The notes under the pieces are model-generated. The model worked only from the letters and a program-made list of their open reading frames with translations. It was not told where the DNA came from and did no database searches. Source: Firmicutes bacterium CAG:145 (GTDB lineage: Bacteria; Bacillota; Clostridia; Peptostreptococcales; Anaerovoracaceae). Taken from it: a DNA stretch of 6,111 nt. The stretch covers positions 150,292 through 156,402 of the forward strand of contig FR882601.1 in assembly GCA_000435715.1 (NCBI GenBank). The letters run 5' to 3'. Numbering within the stretch: the first letter of the stretch is position 1; every line of letters begins with the position of its first letter. This document shows positions 1-5,542 of this stretch, piece after piece. A program made the position numbers and the translations under genes.

Positions 1-247
1 GAAGTCCATCCCATTTAGGGCCGCCCACTGCTCCCAAAAGCACAGCGTCGCTGTTCTTGGCGGCCTCCACCGTTTCGTCCGGAAGACATTTGCCCGTCTC
101 GTCTATGGCCGCTCCGCCGGCCAGAAGATATTCGTATTCAAAATTATGACCGAACGCAGATGCTGCCGCGTCCAAAATTTTAACGGCTTCAGCTGTAACC
201 TCAGGGCCTATACCGTCTCCCGGTATAACGGCTATTTTATAATTCAT
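1..247 (-). CDS. leuB: 3-isopropylmalate dehydrogenase, N-terminal part (cut by window edge)
   Basis: This is the start of the NAD-dependent enzyme that oxidises and decarboxylates 3-isopropylmalate to 2-oxoisocaproate, the third step of leucine synthesis in the cytoplasm. Only 82 full codons are visible. The protein opens with MNYKIAVIPGDGIGPEV, the typical N-terminus of the isocitrate/isopropylmalate dehydrogenase family. LGAVGGPKW at residues 71-79 is characteristic of LeuB within that family. The ATG at 247-245 is supported by an AGGAGA ribosome site at 260-255. The gene begins 20 nt after the ilvA stop, so it is very likely co-transcribed as the last visible gene of the leu operon. Its C-terminal part, with the catalytic Tyr/Lys and NAD-binding residues, lies outside the window and cannot be checked. 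Confidence 0.95.
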   Translation of the reverse strand, partial: MNYKIAVIPGDGIGPEVTAEAVKILDAAASAFGHNFEYEYLLAGGAAIDETGKCLPDETVEAAKNSDAVLLGAVGGPKWDGL

Positions 248-267
248 TTTTGTATCTCCTTTCGCTC

Positions 268-1479
268 TCACATTATGACGCTGATCAATTTAGGATTGTA
301 TCCTGCGTCCTCAAGAGCTTTGCAGATCCTCTTCTTATGATCGGTTCCAAATGCTTCGATAGTAATCTTCAGTTCTACAGCAGCAGTACGATTGGTAGTG
401 ACGAACTGGTTATGCTCCAGTTTTACCACATTGCCCTGTTCTCCCGCTATTATAGACGCTACCCTTACCAGCTCGCCCGGCTTGTCAGGCAGTCTGGTGG
501 ATACTGTAAATATTCTGTCTCTCATTATCAGTCCCAGCTGGACTACCGAGGACATGGTTATGATGTCCATGTTGCCGCCGCTGAGGATAGATACAATTTT
601 TTTATCCTTTACGTCCAGGTGCTTGAGCGCCGCTACCGAAAGCAGTCCGGAATTCTCTACTATCAGCTTGTGGTTTTCCACCATGTCGAGAAATGCCACC
701 ACCAGCTCGTCGTCCTCCACCGTTATCACGTCGTCGAGACCTTGTTGCAGATACGGAAAGATGTTTTGTCCCGGCGTCTTGACGGCCGTGCCGTCGGCTA
801 TGGTGGAAACCTTGTCGAGAGTTACAGGTTTGCCCTTTTTCAATGAGGCTTTGAGACATGCCGCTCCTGCAGGTTCTACGCCGATTACCTTTATCTTAGG
901 GTTGAGAAGCTTAGCCAGAGTAGAGACTCCTGTGGCAAGTCCGCCTCCGCCTATGGGGACCAGTATGTAATCCACCAGAGGAAGTTCTTTGATTATCTCC
1001 ATGGCTATGGTTCCCTGCCCCGTGGCTACCGCCGGATCGTCGAAAGGATGTATGAATGTATATCCCTTTTCTTCTGCCAGCTTAGCCGCATATGCTGCTG
1101 ACTCGTCATATACGTCGCCGTGAAGAACCACTTCTGCTCCGTAACTCTTGGTCCTGTCCACCTTCATCAAAGGCGTAGTCGTAGGCATCACTATGACAGC
1201 CTTGCAACCGTAAGCTTTGGCCGCATAGGCTACTCCCTGAGCGTGGTTGCCGGCAGAAGCCGTAACCAGGCCTTTAGCTCTCTCTTCATCTGTAAGGGTA
1301 CTTATCTTGTAATAAGCACCTCTCAACTTGTATGCCCCCGTTATCTGCAGGTTTTCCGGTTTGAGATATACTTTATTTCCGGTCTGGTCGCTGAGAAAAC
1401 CGCTGTATATCAGCTCTGTCTCTATAGCTACTTTTTTTACTACTTCGACGGCTTCTTCAAAAGCTTTTAGTGTAAGCAT
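268..1479 (-). CDS. ilvA: threonine ammonia-lyase (threonine dehydratase), medium form with C-terminal ACT domain
   Basis: This PLP enzyme deaminates L-threonine to 2-oxobutanoate and ammonia, the first committed step to isoleucine. The 403-residue protein has a fold-type II PLP catalytic domain at about 1-315. It shows TGAYKLRGA (Schiff-base lysine K51), SAGNHAQG at 75-82, the phosphate-binding loop GGGGLATG at 177-184 and ILSGGNMD at 298-305. A single ACT-like domain follows at about 324-402, starting near FTVSTRLPDKPGEL. It is shorter than the E. coli biosynthetic IlvA (about 514 residues, two ACT-like units) and longer than catabolic TdcB (about 330, none), so it belongs to the medium class. 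That class includes both biosynthetic and catabolic enzymes. Placement between leuD and leuB argues for biosynthesis, with feedback by Ile or Val at the ACT domain (inferred). The residues after the conserved Glu276 read NSG rather than the commoner GAG. The ribosome site is weak, only an AG-rich run (GAGAGAG) before the ATG. Confidence 0.93.
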   Translation of the reverse strand: MLTLKAFEEAVEVVKKVAIETELIYSGFLSDQTGNKVYLKPENLQITGAYKLRGAYYKISTLTDEERAKGLVTASAGNHAQGVAYAAKAYGCKAVIVMPTTTPLMKVDRTKSYGAEVVLHGDVYDESAAYAAKLAEEKGYTFIHPFDDPAVATGQGTIAMEIIKELPLVDYILVPIGGGGLATGVSTLAKLLNPKIKVIGVEPAGAACLKASLKKGKPVTLDKVSTIADGTAVKTPGQNIFPYLQQGLDDVITVEDDELVVAFLDMVENHKLIVENSGLLSVAALKHLDVKDKKIVSILSGGNMDIITMSSVVQLGLIMRDRIFTVSTRLPDKPGELVRVASIIAGEQGNVVKLEHNQFVTTNRTAAVELKITIEAFGTDHKKRICKALEDAGYNPKLISVIM

Positions 1480-1502
1480 ATTACTCTCTCTTTCTCGTTG
1501 GT

Positions 1503-1982
1503 CTATTTTATGGAATTGAGCAGTCCGCCCTTTTTAATTATGTTGTCTATAAATTCAGGGAAAGGCATGGCCTTATATTCCCTGTTTTTAGTCATGTTCT
1601 GTATGATTCCAGTTTCAAAATCCACACAAACTTTGTCTCCGGCTTCTATATCGTCAGCCGCCTCAGGACATTCCATTATGGCAAGACCGATGTTTATGGC
1701 GTTGCGGTAGAATATTCTGGCAAAAGATTTTGCTATGACGCATGAGATGCCGCACTCCTTTATGGCAATAGGCGCATGCTCTCTGGAGGAGCCGCACCCG
1801 AAGTTGAATCCGCCTACCATTATATCACCTTCTTTGACATTTTTAAAGAAGTCTTCGTCCACAGGTTCCATGCAGTGGGCGGCCAGTTCTCTGCTGTCGC
1901 TGGTATTAAGATATCTGGCGGGGATTATTATATCGGTATCTATGTTGTCTCCGTACTTGAAGACCGTTCCTTGTGCTTTCAT
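1503..1982 (-). CDS. leuD: 3-isopropylmalate dehydratase small subunit, HacB-like type
   Basis: Small subunit of isopropylmalate isomerase, which with LeuC converts 2-isopropylmalate to 3-isopropylmalate in the cytoplasm. At 159 residues it is the short form found with HacA-like LeuC in archaea and many anaerobic bacteria, not the roughly 200-residue E. coli type. Visible signatures are GDNIDTDIIIPARYL at 11-25, FGCGSSREHAP at 61-71 (the swivel-domain substrate-binding loop) and FARIFYRNAIN at 88-98. The ATG lies 3 nt past the leuC stop, and its Shine-Dalgarno (GAGGAGGTAA, 2000-1991) sits inside the last codons of leuC. Translational coupling, giving the 1:1 subunit ratio the complex needs, is therefore likely. 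Homoaconitase or methylthioalkylmalate isomerase small subunits look similar, but the leu context settles the call. Confidence 0.96.
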   Translation of the reverse strand: MKAQGTVFKYGDNIDTDIIIPARYLNTSDSRELAAHCMEPVDEDFFKNVKEGDIMVGGFNFGCGSSREHAPIAIKECGISCVIAKSFARIFYRNAINIGLAIMECPEAADDIEAGDKVCVDFETGIIQNMTKNREYKAMPFPEFIDNIIKKGGLLNSIK

Positions 1983-1985
1983 GTT

Positions 1986-3248
1986 TTACATTACCTCCTC
2001 TGGGTCGGTTATCTTTCCCGTTACGGCCGAAGCTGCCGCTACCGACGGATTGGCCAGATACACTTCCGAAAGGTTGTGTCCCATTCTGCCGATAAAATTT
2101 CTGTTGGTGGTGGCCACGCACCTTTCGTGCTCTGCCAGGATTCCCATGTATCCCCCGAGGCACGGTCCGCAGGTCGGAGTGGACACTGCGCAGCCTGCGT
2201 CGATGAAGATATCCATGTAGCCTCTCTTGATACATTCCTTGTATATGGTCTGAGTGGCAGGTATCACTATGCACCTGACGTCCTTGGCTATTTTCTTGCC
2301 CTTGAGGATTTCCGCCGCAGCCTTCATGTCTTCGAGGCGTCCGTTGGTGCAGGAGCCTATTACAACCTGATCTATCTTGACTTCTCCAACCTGATCTATG
2401 GTCTTGGTGTTTTCAGGAAGATGAGGGAAAGCCACCGTAGGCTTGAGGGACGAAAGGTCTATCGTTATAGTCTCGTCGTATTGGGCGTCGCTGTCCGGCT
2501 CGAAGACCTTGTATTCTCTGTCTACCCTGCCCTTCATGTATTCTCTCGTAGTGTCGTCGACCATGAATATGCCGTTCTTGGCTCCGGCTTCTATGGCCAT
2601 GTTGGAAATGCAGAGTCTGTCGTCCATGGACAGGTGAGCCAGACCCTCTCCCATGAATTCAAGTGACTTGTATAAAGCTCCGTCGACGCCTATCTTTCCA
2701 ATCAGGTGAAGTATCACGTCTTTTCCCGAAACGTATTTGCTCGGCTTTCCTTTCAGCTCTACTTTAATAGCAGACGGGACTTTAAACCACGCTTTGCCGG
2801 TAGCCATGCCGGCCGCCATGTCGGTGCTTCCCACTCCGGTGGAAAAAGCGCCCAAGGCTCCGTAGGTGCACGTATGGGAGTCTGCTCCGATTATACATTC
2901 TCCTGCCGCTACCAGTCCCATCTCGGGAAGCAGAGCGTGTTCAACGCCCATGTTGCCCACGTCGAAAAAGTTATCGATGTCGAACTTTCTGGCGAAGGTT
3001 CTTGTCTGCTTGCACTGCTGGGCCGCCTTTATGTCCTTGTTAGGCGTAAAGTGGTCCATTACCAGCGAAATCTTGGATTTGTCGAACACGTCTTCAAACC
3101 CTGCCTTTTCAAATTCGTTGATGGCCACGGGAGACGTTATGTCGTTTCCCAGCACCATGTCCAGTCTGGCCTCTATAAGCTGACCGGCCTTTACCTCTTT
3201 CAGACCGGCGTGATCGGCCAGTATCTTTTGCGTCATTGTCATACTCAT
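1986..3248 (-). CDS. leuC: 3-isopropylmalate dehydratase large subunit, HacA-like type
   Basis: Large, iron-sulfur subunit of isopropylmalate isomerase, an aconitase-superfamily enzyme acting with LeuD. The 420-residue length is that of the type-2 (HacA-like) LeuC. The three cysteines expected to hold the [4Fe-4S] cluster are present: C300 in VIGSCTNGR and C360 and C363 in TPTCGPCLGG. Other aconitase-family landmarks are VMDHFTPNKD at 63-72, GADSHTCTYGALGAF at 121-135 and GRMGH near 387. The chosen ATG at 3248 has GAGG at 3259-3256, 7 nt upstream. An in-frame ATG two codons later would also work but is further from that site. The ribosome site overlaps the leuA stop and the gap to leuA is only 4 nt, so leuA and leuC are one transcript and probably coupled in translation. 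The open cluster implies oxygen sensitivity, as known for the family. Confidence 0.97.
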   Translation of the reverse strand: MSMTMTQKILADHAGLKEVKAGQLIEARLDMVLGNDITSPVAINEFEKAGFEDVFDKSKISLVMDHFTPNKDIKAAQQCKQTRTFARKFDIDNFFDVGNMGVEHALLPEMGLVAAGECIIGADSHTCTYGALGAFSTGVGSTDMAAGMATGKAWFKVPSAIKVELKGKPSKYVSGKDVILHLIGKIGVDGALYKSLEFMGEGLAHLSMDDRLCISNMAIEAGAKNGIFMVDDTTREYMKGRVDREYKVFEPDSDAQYDETITIDLSSLKPTVAFPHLPENTKTIDQVGEVKIDQVVIGSCTNGRLEDMKAAAEILKGKKIAKDVRCIVIPATQTIYKECIKRGYMDIFIDAGCAVSTPTCGPCLGGYMGILAEHERCVATTNRNFIGRMGHNLSEVYLANPSVAAASAVTGKITDPEEVM

Positions 3249-3252
3249 ATAA

Positions 3253-4977
3253 TCACCTCTTTGTAAATGCTCTGTTGATAGCTGACATCAGCGCGTTAAG
3301 GGACGCATATATGATGTCGTTGTGGACTCCGACGCCCCAGTAAACGCTGCCGCTCTTGTCTTTCATGGCTACGTAAGCGGCGGCTCTTGCGTTGGACTCT
3401 GATTCAAGAGCGTGCTCCTCATAAGTCACGAACTCGCAGTCTATCTTGTTTGGGCCTTTTCTCAGGGCGTTCATTATGGCGTCCATACGGCCGTTTCCTG
3501 TTCCCGTGAGCTGATAAGTCTTGCCGTCTATCACGGCCTCCACATCGGCCTCTATGCCGTTGTCTCCCAGGCTTTCAGACTGCGGAAGCCTCTTAAAAGT
3601 GGCATCCTTAAGGGCATACTTGTCTGTTCTGTTTATATATTCGCTGCTGAAGATATCGTATATCTTCTCAGCGGAAAGTTCCTTGTGATTCACGTCGGAA
3701 ACGTGCTTCATCATGTATCCGATCTCTTCTCTCATGGCGGCAGGTATATGGAAGCCGTAGTTTGTCTCCAGTATATAAGCCACGCCGCCCTTACCCGACT
3801 GGCTGTTTATCCTTATGACATCAGCCTCGTACACTCTGTTGATGTCATGAGGATCGATAGGAATATACGGAACGTTCCACTTGTCAGGCTCGAACTCTTC
3901 TCTGTAGTGCATTCCCTTGGCGATGGCGTCCTGATGAGATCCGGAGAAAGCCGCGAAGACCAATTCACCGCCGTACGGCTGTCTCGGAGGAACTTTCATA
4001 TCGGTAAATTCTTCGTATTTCTCCACCAGATAAGGCATATCGCTGAAATCAAGCTCAGGATCTACTCCGTGAGAATAAAGGTTCATAGCCACGGTGATTA
4101 TATCTGCGTTTCCGGTTCTCTCTCCGTTTCCGAACAGAGTGCCTTCTATTCTGTCGCCTCCTGCCAGAAGACCCAGTTCACAGTCGGCTACGGCAGTTCC
4201 TCTGTCGTTATGAGGGTGAAGGGACAGTACTACATTCTCTCTGTATTTGAGGTTTTTACTCATATACTCTATCTGAGAAGCGTATACGTGAGGCATGGAC
4301 ATGGATACTGTAGCCGGAAGATTGATGATAGTCTTTCTGTCTTTGCGAGGTTTCCATATGTCTATGACTGCGTTGCATATCTCCAGAGCATAGTCGATCT
4401 CTGTGCCGGTGAAGCTTTCCGGAGAGTACTCGAAGGTAAAGTGAGTATCAGGCATAGCGTCGGCATATTTTACTATCATTTCTGCTCCTGTGGTAGCTAT
4501 GGCCTTTATTTCATCCTTGCTCTTTTTAAACACCTGCTCCCTCTGCGCCACCGAGGTGGAATTGTAGAGATGGATTACAACGTTCTTAGCGCCCTTTACG
4601 GCTTCAAAGGTCTTATTTATTATGTGTTCTCTGGACTGGGTGAGTACCTGAATGGTTACGTCCTCCGGTATGAGATCTTCTTCTATAAGTTTTCTCAGAA
4701 ATTCGTATTCGGTCTCGGAAGCCGCAGGAAACCCTACTTCTATTTCCTTAAATCCGATGTCGCATAGCAGTTTGAAGAAATCCAGCTTTTCTGTAAGGCT
4801 CATGGGAACGACCAGGGCCTGGTTTCCGTCTCTAAGGTCTACGCTGCACCATATAGGAGCTTTGTCGAGGTGATCTTTCTTCACCCACTCGGTGGATTCT
4901 GCCGGCGGCATAAAGTAACCTATGCTGTATTTCGTATGGTTCTTCATACCTGCTTTACTGCTTATTTCTGTTGTCAT
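3253..4977 (-). CDS. leuA: 2-isopropylmalate synthase, yeast-type (type 2) LeuA
   Basis: Catalyses the committed step of leucine synthesis, condensing acetyl-CoA with 2-oxoisovalerate. From the preferred start the protein has 574 residues, the size of the yeast-type IPMS family. A DRE-TIM-metallolyase barrel occupies about 40-330: DLRDGNQAL at 47-55 supplies the metal-binding Asp50, LHPHNDRG gives metal ligands H254 and H256, and GNGERTGN ends in N290, 36 residues after H254 as expected. The C-terminal part (about 435-570) is the regulatory domain that binds leucine for feedback inhibition in this family. The start is taken at ATG 4977 because AAAGGAA lies at 4992-4986. An in-frame ATG 16 codons upstream (5025-5023) has no ribosome site and lies just behind the leader terminator's T-run, so a 590-residue call is likely wrong. 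It is the first structural gene of the operon. Confidence 0.96.
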   Translation of the reverse strand: MTTEISSKAGMKNHTKYSIGYFMPPAESTEWVKKDHLDKAPIWCSVDLRDGNQALVVPMSLTEKLDFFKLLCDIGFKEIEVGFPAASETEYEFLRKLIEEDLIPEDVTIQVLTQSREHIINKTFEAVKGAKNVVIHLYNSTSVAQREQVFKKSKDEIKAIATTGAEMIVKYADAMPDTHFTFEYSPESFTGTEIDYALEICNAVIDIWKPRKDRKTIINLPATVSMSMPHVYASQIEYMSKNLKYRENVVLSLHPHNDRGTAVADCELGLLAGGDRIEGTLFGNGERTGNADIITVAMNLYSHGVDPELDFSDMPYLVEKYEEFTDMKVPPRQPYGGELVFAAFSGSHQDAIAKGMHYREEFEPDKWNVPYIPIDPHDINRVYEADVIRINSQSGKGGVAYILETNYGFHIPAAMREEIGYMMKHVSDVNHKELSAEKIYDIFSSEYINRTDKYALKDATFKRLPQSESLGDNGIEADVEAVIDGKTYQLTGTGNGRMDAIMNALRKGPNKIDCEFVTYEEHALESESNARAAAYVAMKDKSGSVYWGVGVHNDIIYASLNALMSAINRAFTKR

Positions 4978-4985
4978 TTCAAAGA

Positions 4986-4992
4986 TTCCTTT
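4986..4992 (-). promoter_or_regulatory. Ribosome binding site of leuA that decides its start
   Basis: AAAGGAA on the minus strand lies 8 to 9 nt before the ATG at 4977 and is the only Shine-Dalgarno-like run near either candidate start. The alternative ATG at 5025 is preceded by GGGTCTTTTTAATAC, the end of the terminator hairpin, which cannot serve as a ribosome site. Confidence 0.8.
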
Positions 4993-5030
4993 CTTTTTTG
5001 TAAGTACGGATGAGATATTTCTCATGTATT

Positions 5031-5069
5031 AAAAAGACCCTGCTCCTACCTAAAATTAGAAGCAAGGTC
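5031..5069 (-). terminator. Leader (attenuator) intrinsic terminator before leuA
   Basis: On the minus strand, GACCTTGCTTCTA (5069-5057) pairs with TAGGAGCAGGGTC (5048-5036) over 13 pairs, two of them G-U. The loop is 8 nt and TTTTT follows at 5035-5031. This is a textbook rho-independent terminator. It lies downstream of the leu promoter but about 55 nt upstream of the leuA start, where its purpose must be premature termination. Its left arm overlaps the strand used by the proposed antiterminator, so the two cannot coexist. Confidence 0.9.
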
Positions 5070-5096
5070 AGTCTAACATCATATAAAAGTTTGCTT
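5060..5096 (-). promoter_or_regulatory. Proposed antiterminator stem (2:3)
   Basis: AGTAAGCAA (5099-5091) can pair with TTGCTTCT (5065-5058) through AAGCAA/TTGCTT. Two more pairs form if the T at 5097 is bulged. The right-hand strand is the heart of the terminator's left arm, so forming this stem would prevent termination. The left-hand strand continues directly from the strand used in the earlier 1:2 hairpin. This is a visual reading of complementarity. The stem is modest and no folding energy has been computed. Confidence 0.55.
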
Positions 5097-5163
5097 ACTC
5101 GGTTCAAAGGCAGAATATCAGTTTTTAATTATTCTATTTGAGACGATTAGTTCTAGACCGAGT
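5097..5163 (-). promoter_or_regulatory. Proposed 1:2 (pause or anti-antiterminator) hairpin overlapping the leader peptide codons
   Basis: ACTCGGT (5163-5157), covering codons Leu8-Gly9 of the leader peptide, is perfectly complementary to ACCGAGT (5103-5097). Nested inside are CAAA/TTTG and AGAATA/TATTCT, closing a 12-nt loop that contains the leader peptide stop codon. A ribosome stalled around the Ile5-Leu12 codons would cover ACTCGGT and free the downstream strand for antitermination. This matches the arrangement of the enteric trp, leu and ilv attenuators. The pairing is seen in sequence and the mechanism is inferred. Confidence 0.6.
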
Positions 5164-5183
5164 ATAATAATGACGTTCATCAT
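5118..5183 (-). CDS. leu operon leader peptide (attenuation control peptide)
   Basis: This 21-codon reading frame lies between the promoter and the leader terminator. It begins with two Met codons, and residues 4-14 read VIIILGLELIV. In all, 11 of 21 residues are branched-chain amino acids: six Ile, three Leu (CTC, CTA, CTA) and two Val. Such composition just ahead of a leucine/isoleucine operon is the hallmark of a control peptide for ribosome-mediated attenuation. An AAGGAG ribosome site lies upstream at 5202-5197, with a rather long 13-nt gap to the first ATG. The stop codon falls in the loop of the 1:2 hairpin. The peptide itself probably has no function once made. It is far too short for usual gene callers. 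The alternative, a chance ORF, is made unlikely by its composition, position and the surrounding RNA stems. Confidence 0.83.
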   Translation of the reverse strand: MMNVIIILGLELIVSNRIIKN

Positions 5184-5196
5184 CGCTGATATTCTT

Positions 5197-5202
5197 CTCC
5201 TT
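5197..5202 (-). promoter_or_regulatory. Ribosome binding site of the leader peptide
   Basis: AAGGAG is a strong Shine-Dalgarno core, but the gap to the first ATG (5183) is 13 nt, longer than usual. The intervening ATCA-GCGA-TGAT (5190-5179) could fold as a small GNRA-capped hairpin around the two start codons. No nearer ATG, GTG or TTG is in frame. Confidence 0.65.
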
Positions 5203-5219
5203 CGATTTTGTATACATTT

Positions 5220-5248
5220 ATATTAACGTCCACAGAGAAGAATGTCAA
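5220..5248 (-). promoter_or_regulatory. leu operon promoter, sigma-A type
   Basis: On the minus strand a perfect -35 box TTGACA (5248-5243) is followed, after exactly 17 bp, by TAATAT (5225-5220), which matches TATAAT at four of six positions. Transcription would start near 5213, placing the AAGGAG site and leader peptide at the beginning of the RNA. It is the best promoter visible upstream of leuA. Confidence 0.8.
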
Positions 5249-5249
5249 T

Positions 5250-5310
5250 AGATTTTTTGTGTTTATTTACAATTTTTTTGGAAATTTAATGATTTGTTTA
5301 CACAAAATCT
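5250..5310. promoter_or_regulatory. A-tracts and an imperfect dyad just upstream of the leu -35 box
   Basis: Read on the minus strand, A-runs at 5279-5273 and 5258-5253 lie about two helical turns apart directly upstream of the -35 box, like an UP element. On the plus strand AGATTTTTTGTGT (5250-5262) is mirrored by ACACAAAATCT (5300-5310), an inverted repeat differing by two extra T's. It might be an operator, but the DNA is very AT-rich and no known regulator site was recognised. Confidence 0.35.
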
Positions 5311-5428
5311 GTTTAGGTGTGGCTGTCGTGTCGAAATTCGAACTGTACCACTGCTTCTCCAGCCGATTATATCTCAGCCGTCTTGCCGCACAGAATCTCC
5401 CCATGCTGCAATACAGCAGCTTGACAGC
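5311..5428. other. Intergenic stretch without a recognised gene
   Basis: No RNA gene or confident coding sequence was recognised here. A minus-strand frame of 58 codons (5443-5267) crosses it but has no ribosome site, begins in a hairpin arm and ends inside the A-tracts of the leu promoter. GGCTGTC (5321-5327) and GACAGCC (5423-5429) are complementary and could close a 109-nt structure, but a 7-bp match is expected by chance at this scale. TCGAAATTCGA (5331-5341) is a short palindrome. Confidence 0.5.
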
Positions 5429-5489
5429 CGGAAAATACAGCATTTGCAGTCAAGAGTCAGACTCAATATTGCCCATGTTGTATTTTCCG
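5429..5489. repeat. 15-bp inverted repeat, 31-nt spacer
   Basis: CGGAAAATACAGCAT (5429-5443) faces ATGTTGTATTTTCCG (5475-5489), complementary at 14 of 15 positions, with a G-U at the odd one on one RNA strand. The spacer holds a further palindrome, GAGTC-A-GACTC (5454-5464). It lies immediately beyond the solute-binding operon terminator. It has no T-run on the plus-strand side, so it is not an obvious plus-strand terminator. Confidence 0.7.
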
Positions 5490-5542
5490 AAAAAAATAAC
5501 GGATTTTACAACCGTTTTTGAGAAACTTGTTGTAAAATCCGT
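5490..5542 (-). terminator. Intrinsic terminator of the solute-binding protein operon
   Basis: On the minus strand ACGGATTTTACAAC (5542-5529) pairs perfectly with GTTGTAAAATCCGT (5512-5499) over 14 bp, followed by TATTTTTTT (5498-5490). The 16-nt loop can close further through GTTT/AAAC. ATAAC at 5496-5500 and GTTAT at 5543-5547 offer an alternative lower stem. It sits about 130 nt after the solute-binding gene stop and separates that operon from the leu promoter. Confidence 0.9.

Noticed and set aside
3412..4767. 451-codon plus-strand ORF opposite leuA
   Set aside because: It is a shadow of leuA codons. The minus-strand frame has full family signatures, and the plus-strand translation shows no domain. 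The same applies to the long plus-strand frames opposite leuC (1776-2666, 2706-3266) and ilvA (250-846, 392-970).
5026..5213. T-box riboswitch as the leu leader
   Set aside because: The usual AGGGTGGNACCGCG T-box core is absent. GGTAGGAGCAGGGTC is simply the terminator's right arm. The Ile/Leu/Val-rich peptide explains the leader better.
5267..5287. CodY box upstream of the leu promoter
   Set aside because: AAATTTCCAAAAAAA resembles AATTTTCWGAAAATT only loosely (about five or more mismatches), no better than expected in AT-rich DNA.
5317..5429. tRNA-like or structured RNA closed by GGCTGTC/GACAGCC, with a TTCGAAT T-loop look-alike
   Set aside because: The span is too long for a tRNA, the bases flanking TTCGAAT do not form a T-stem, and a 7-bp pair is expected by chance in this region.
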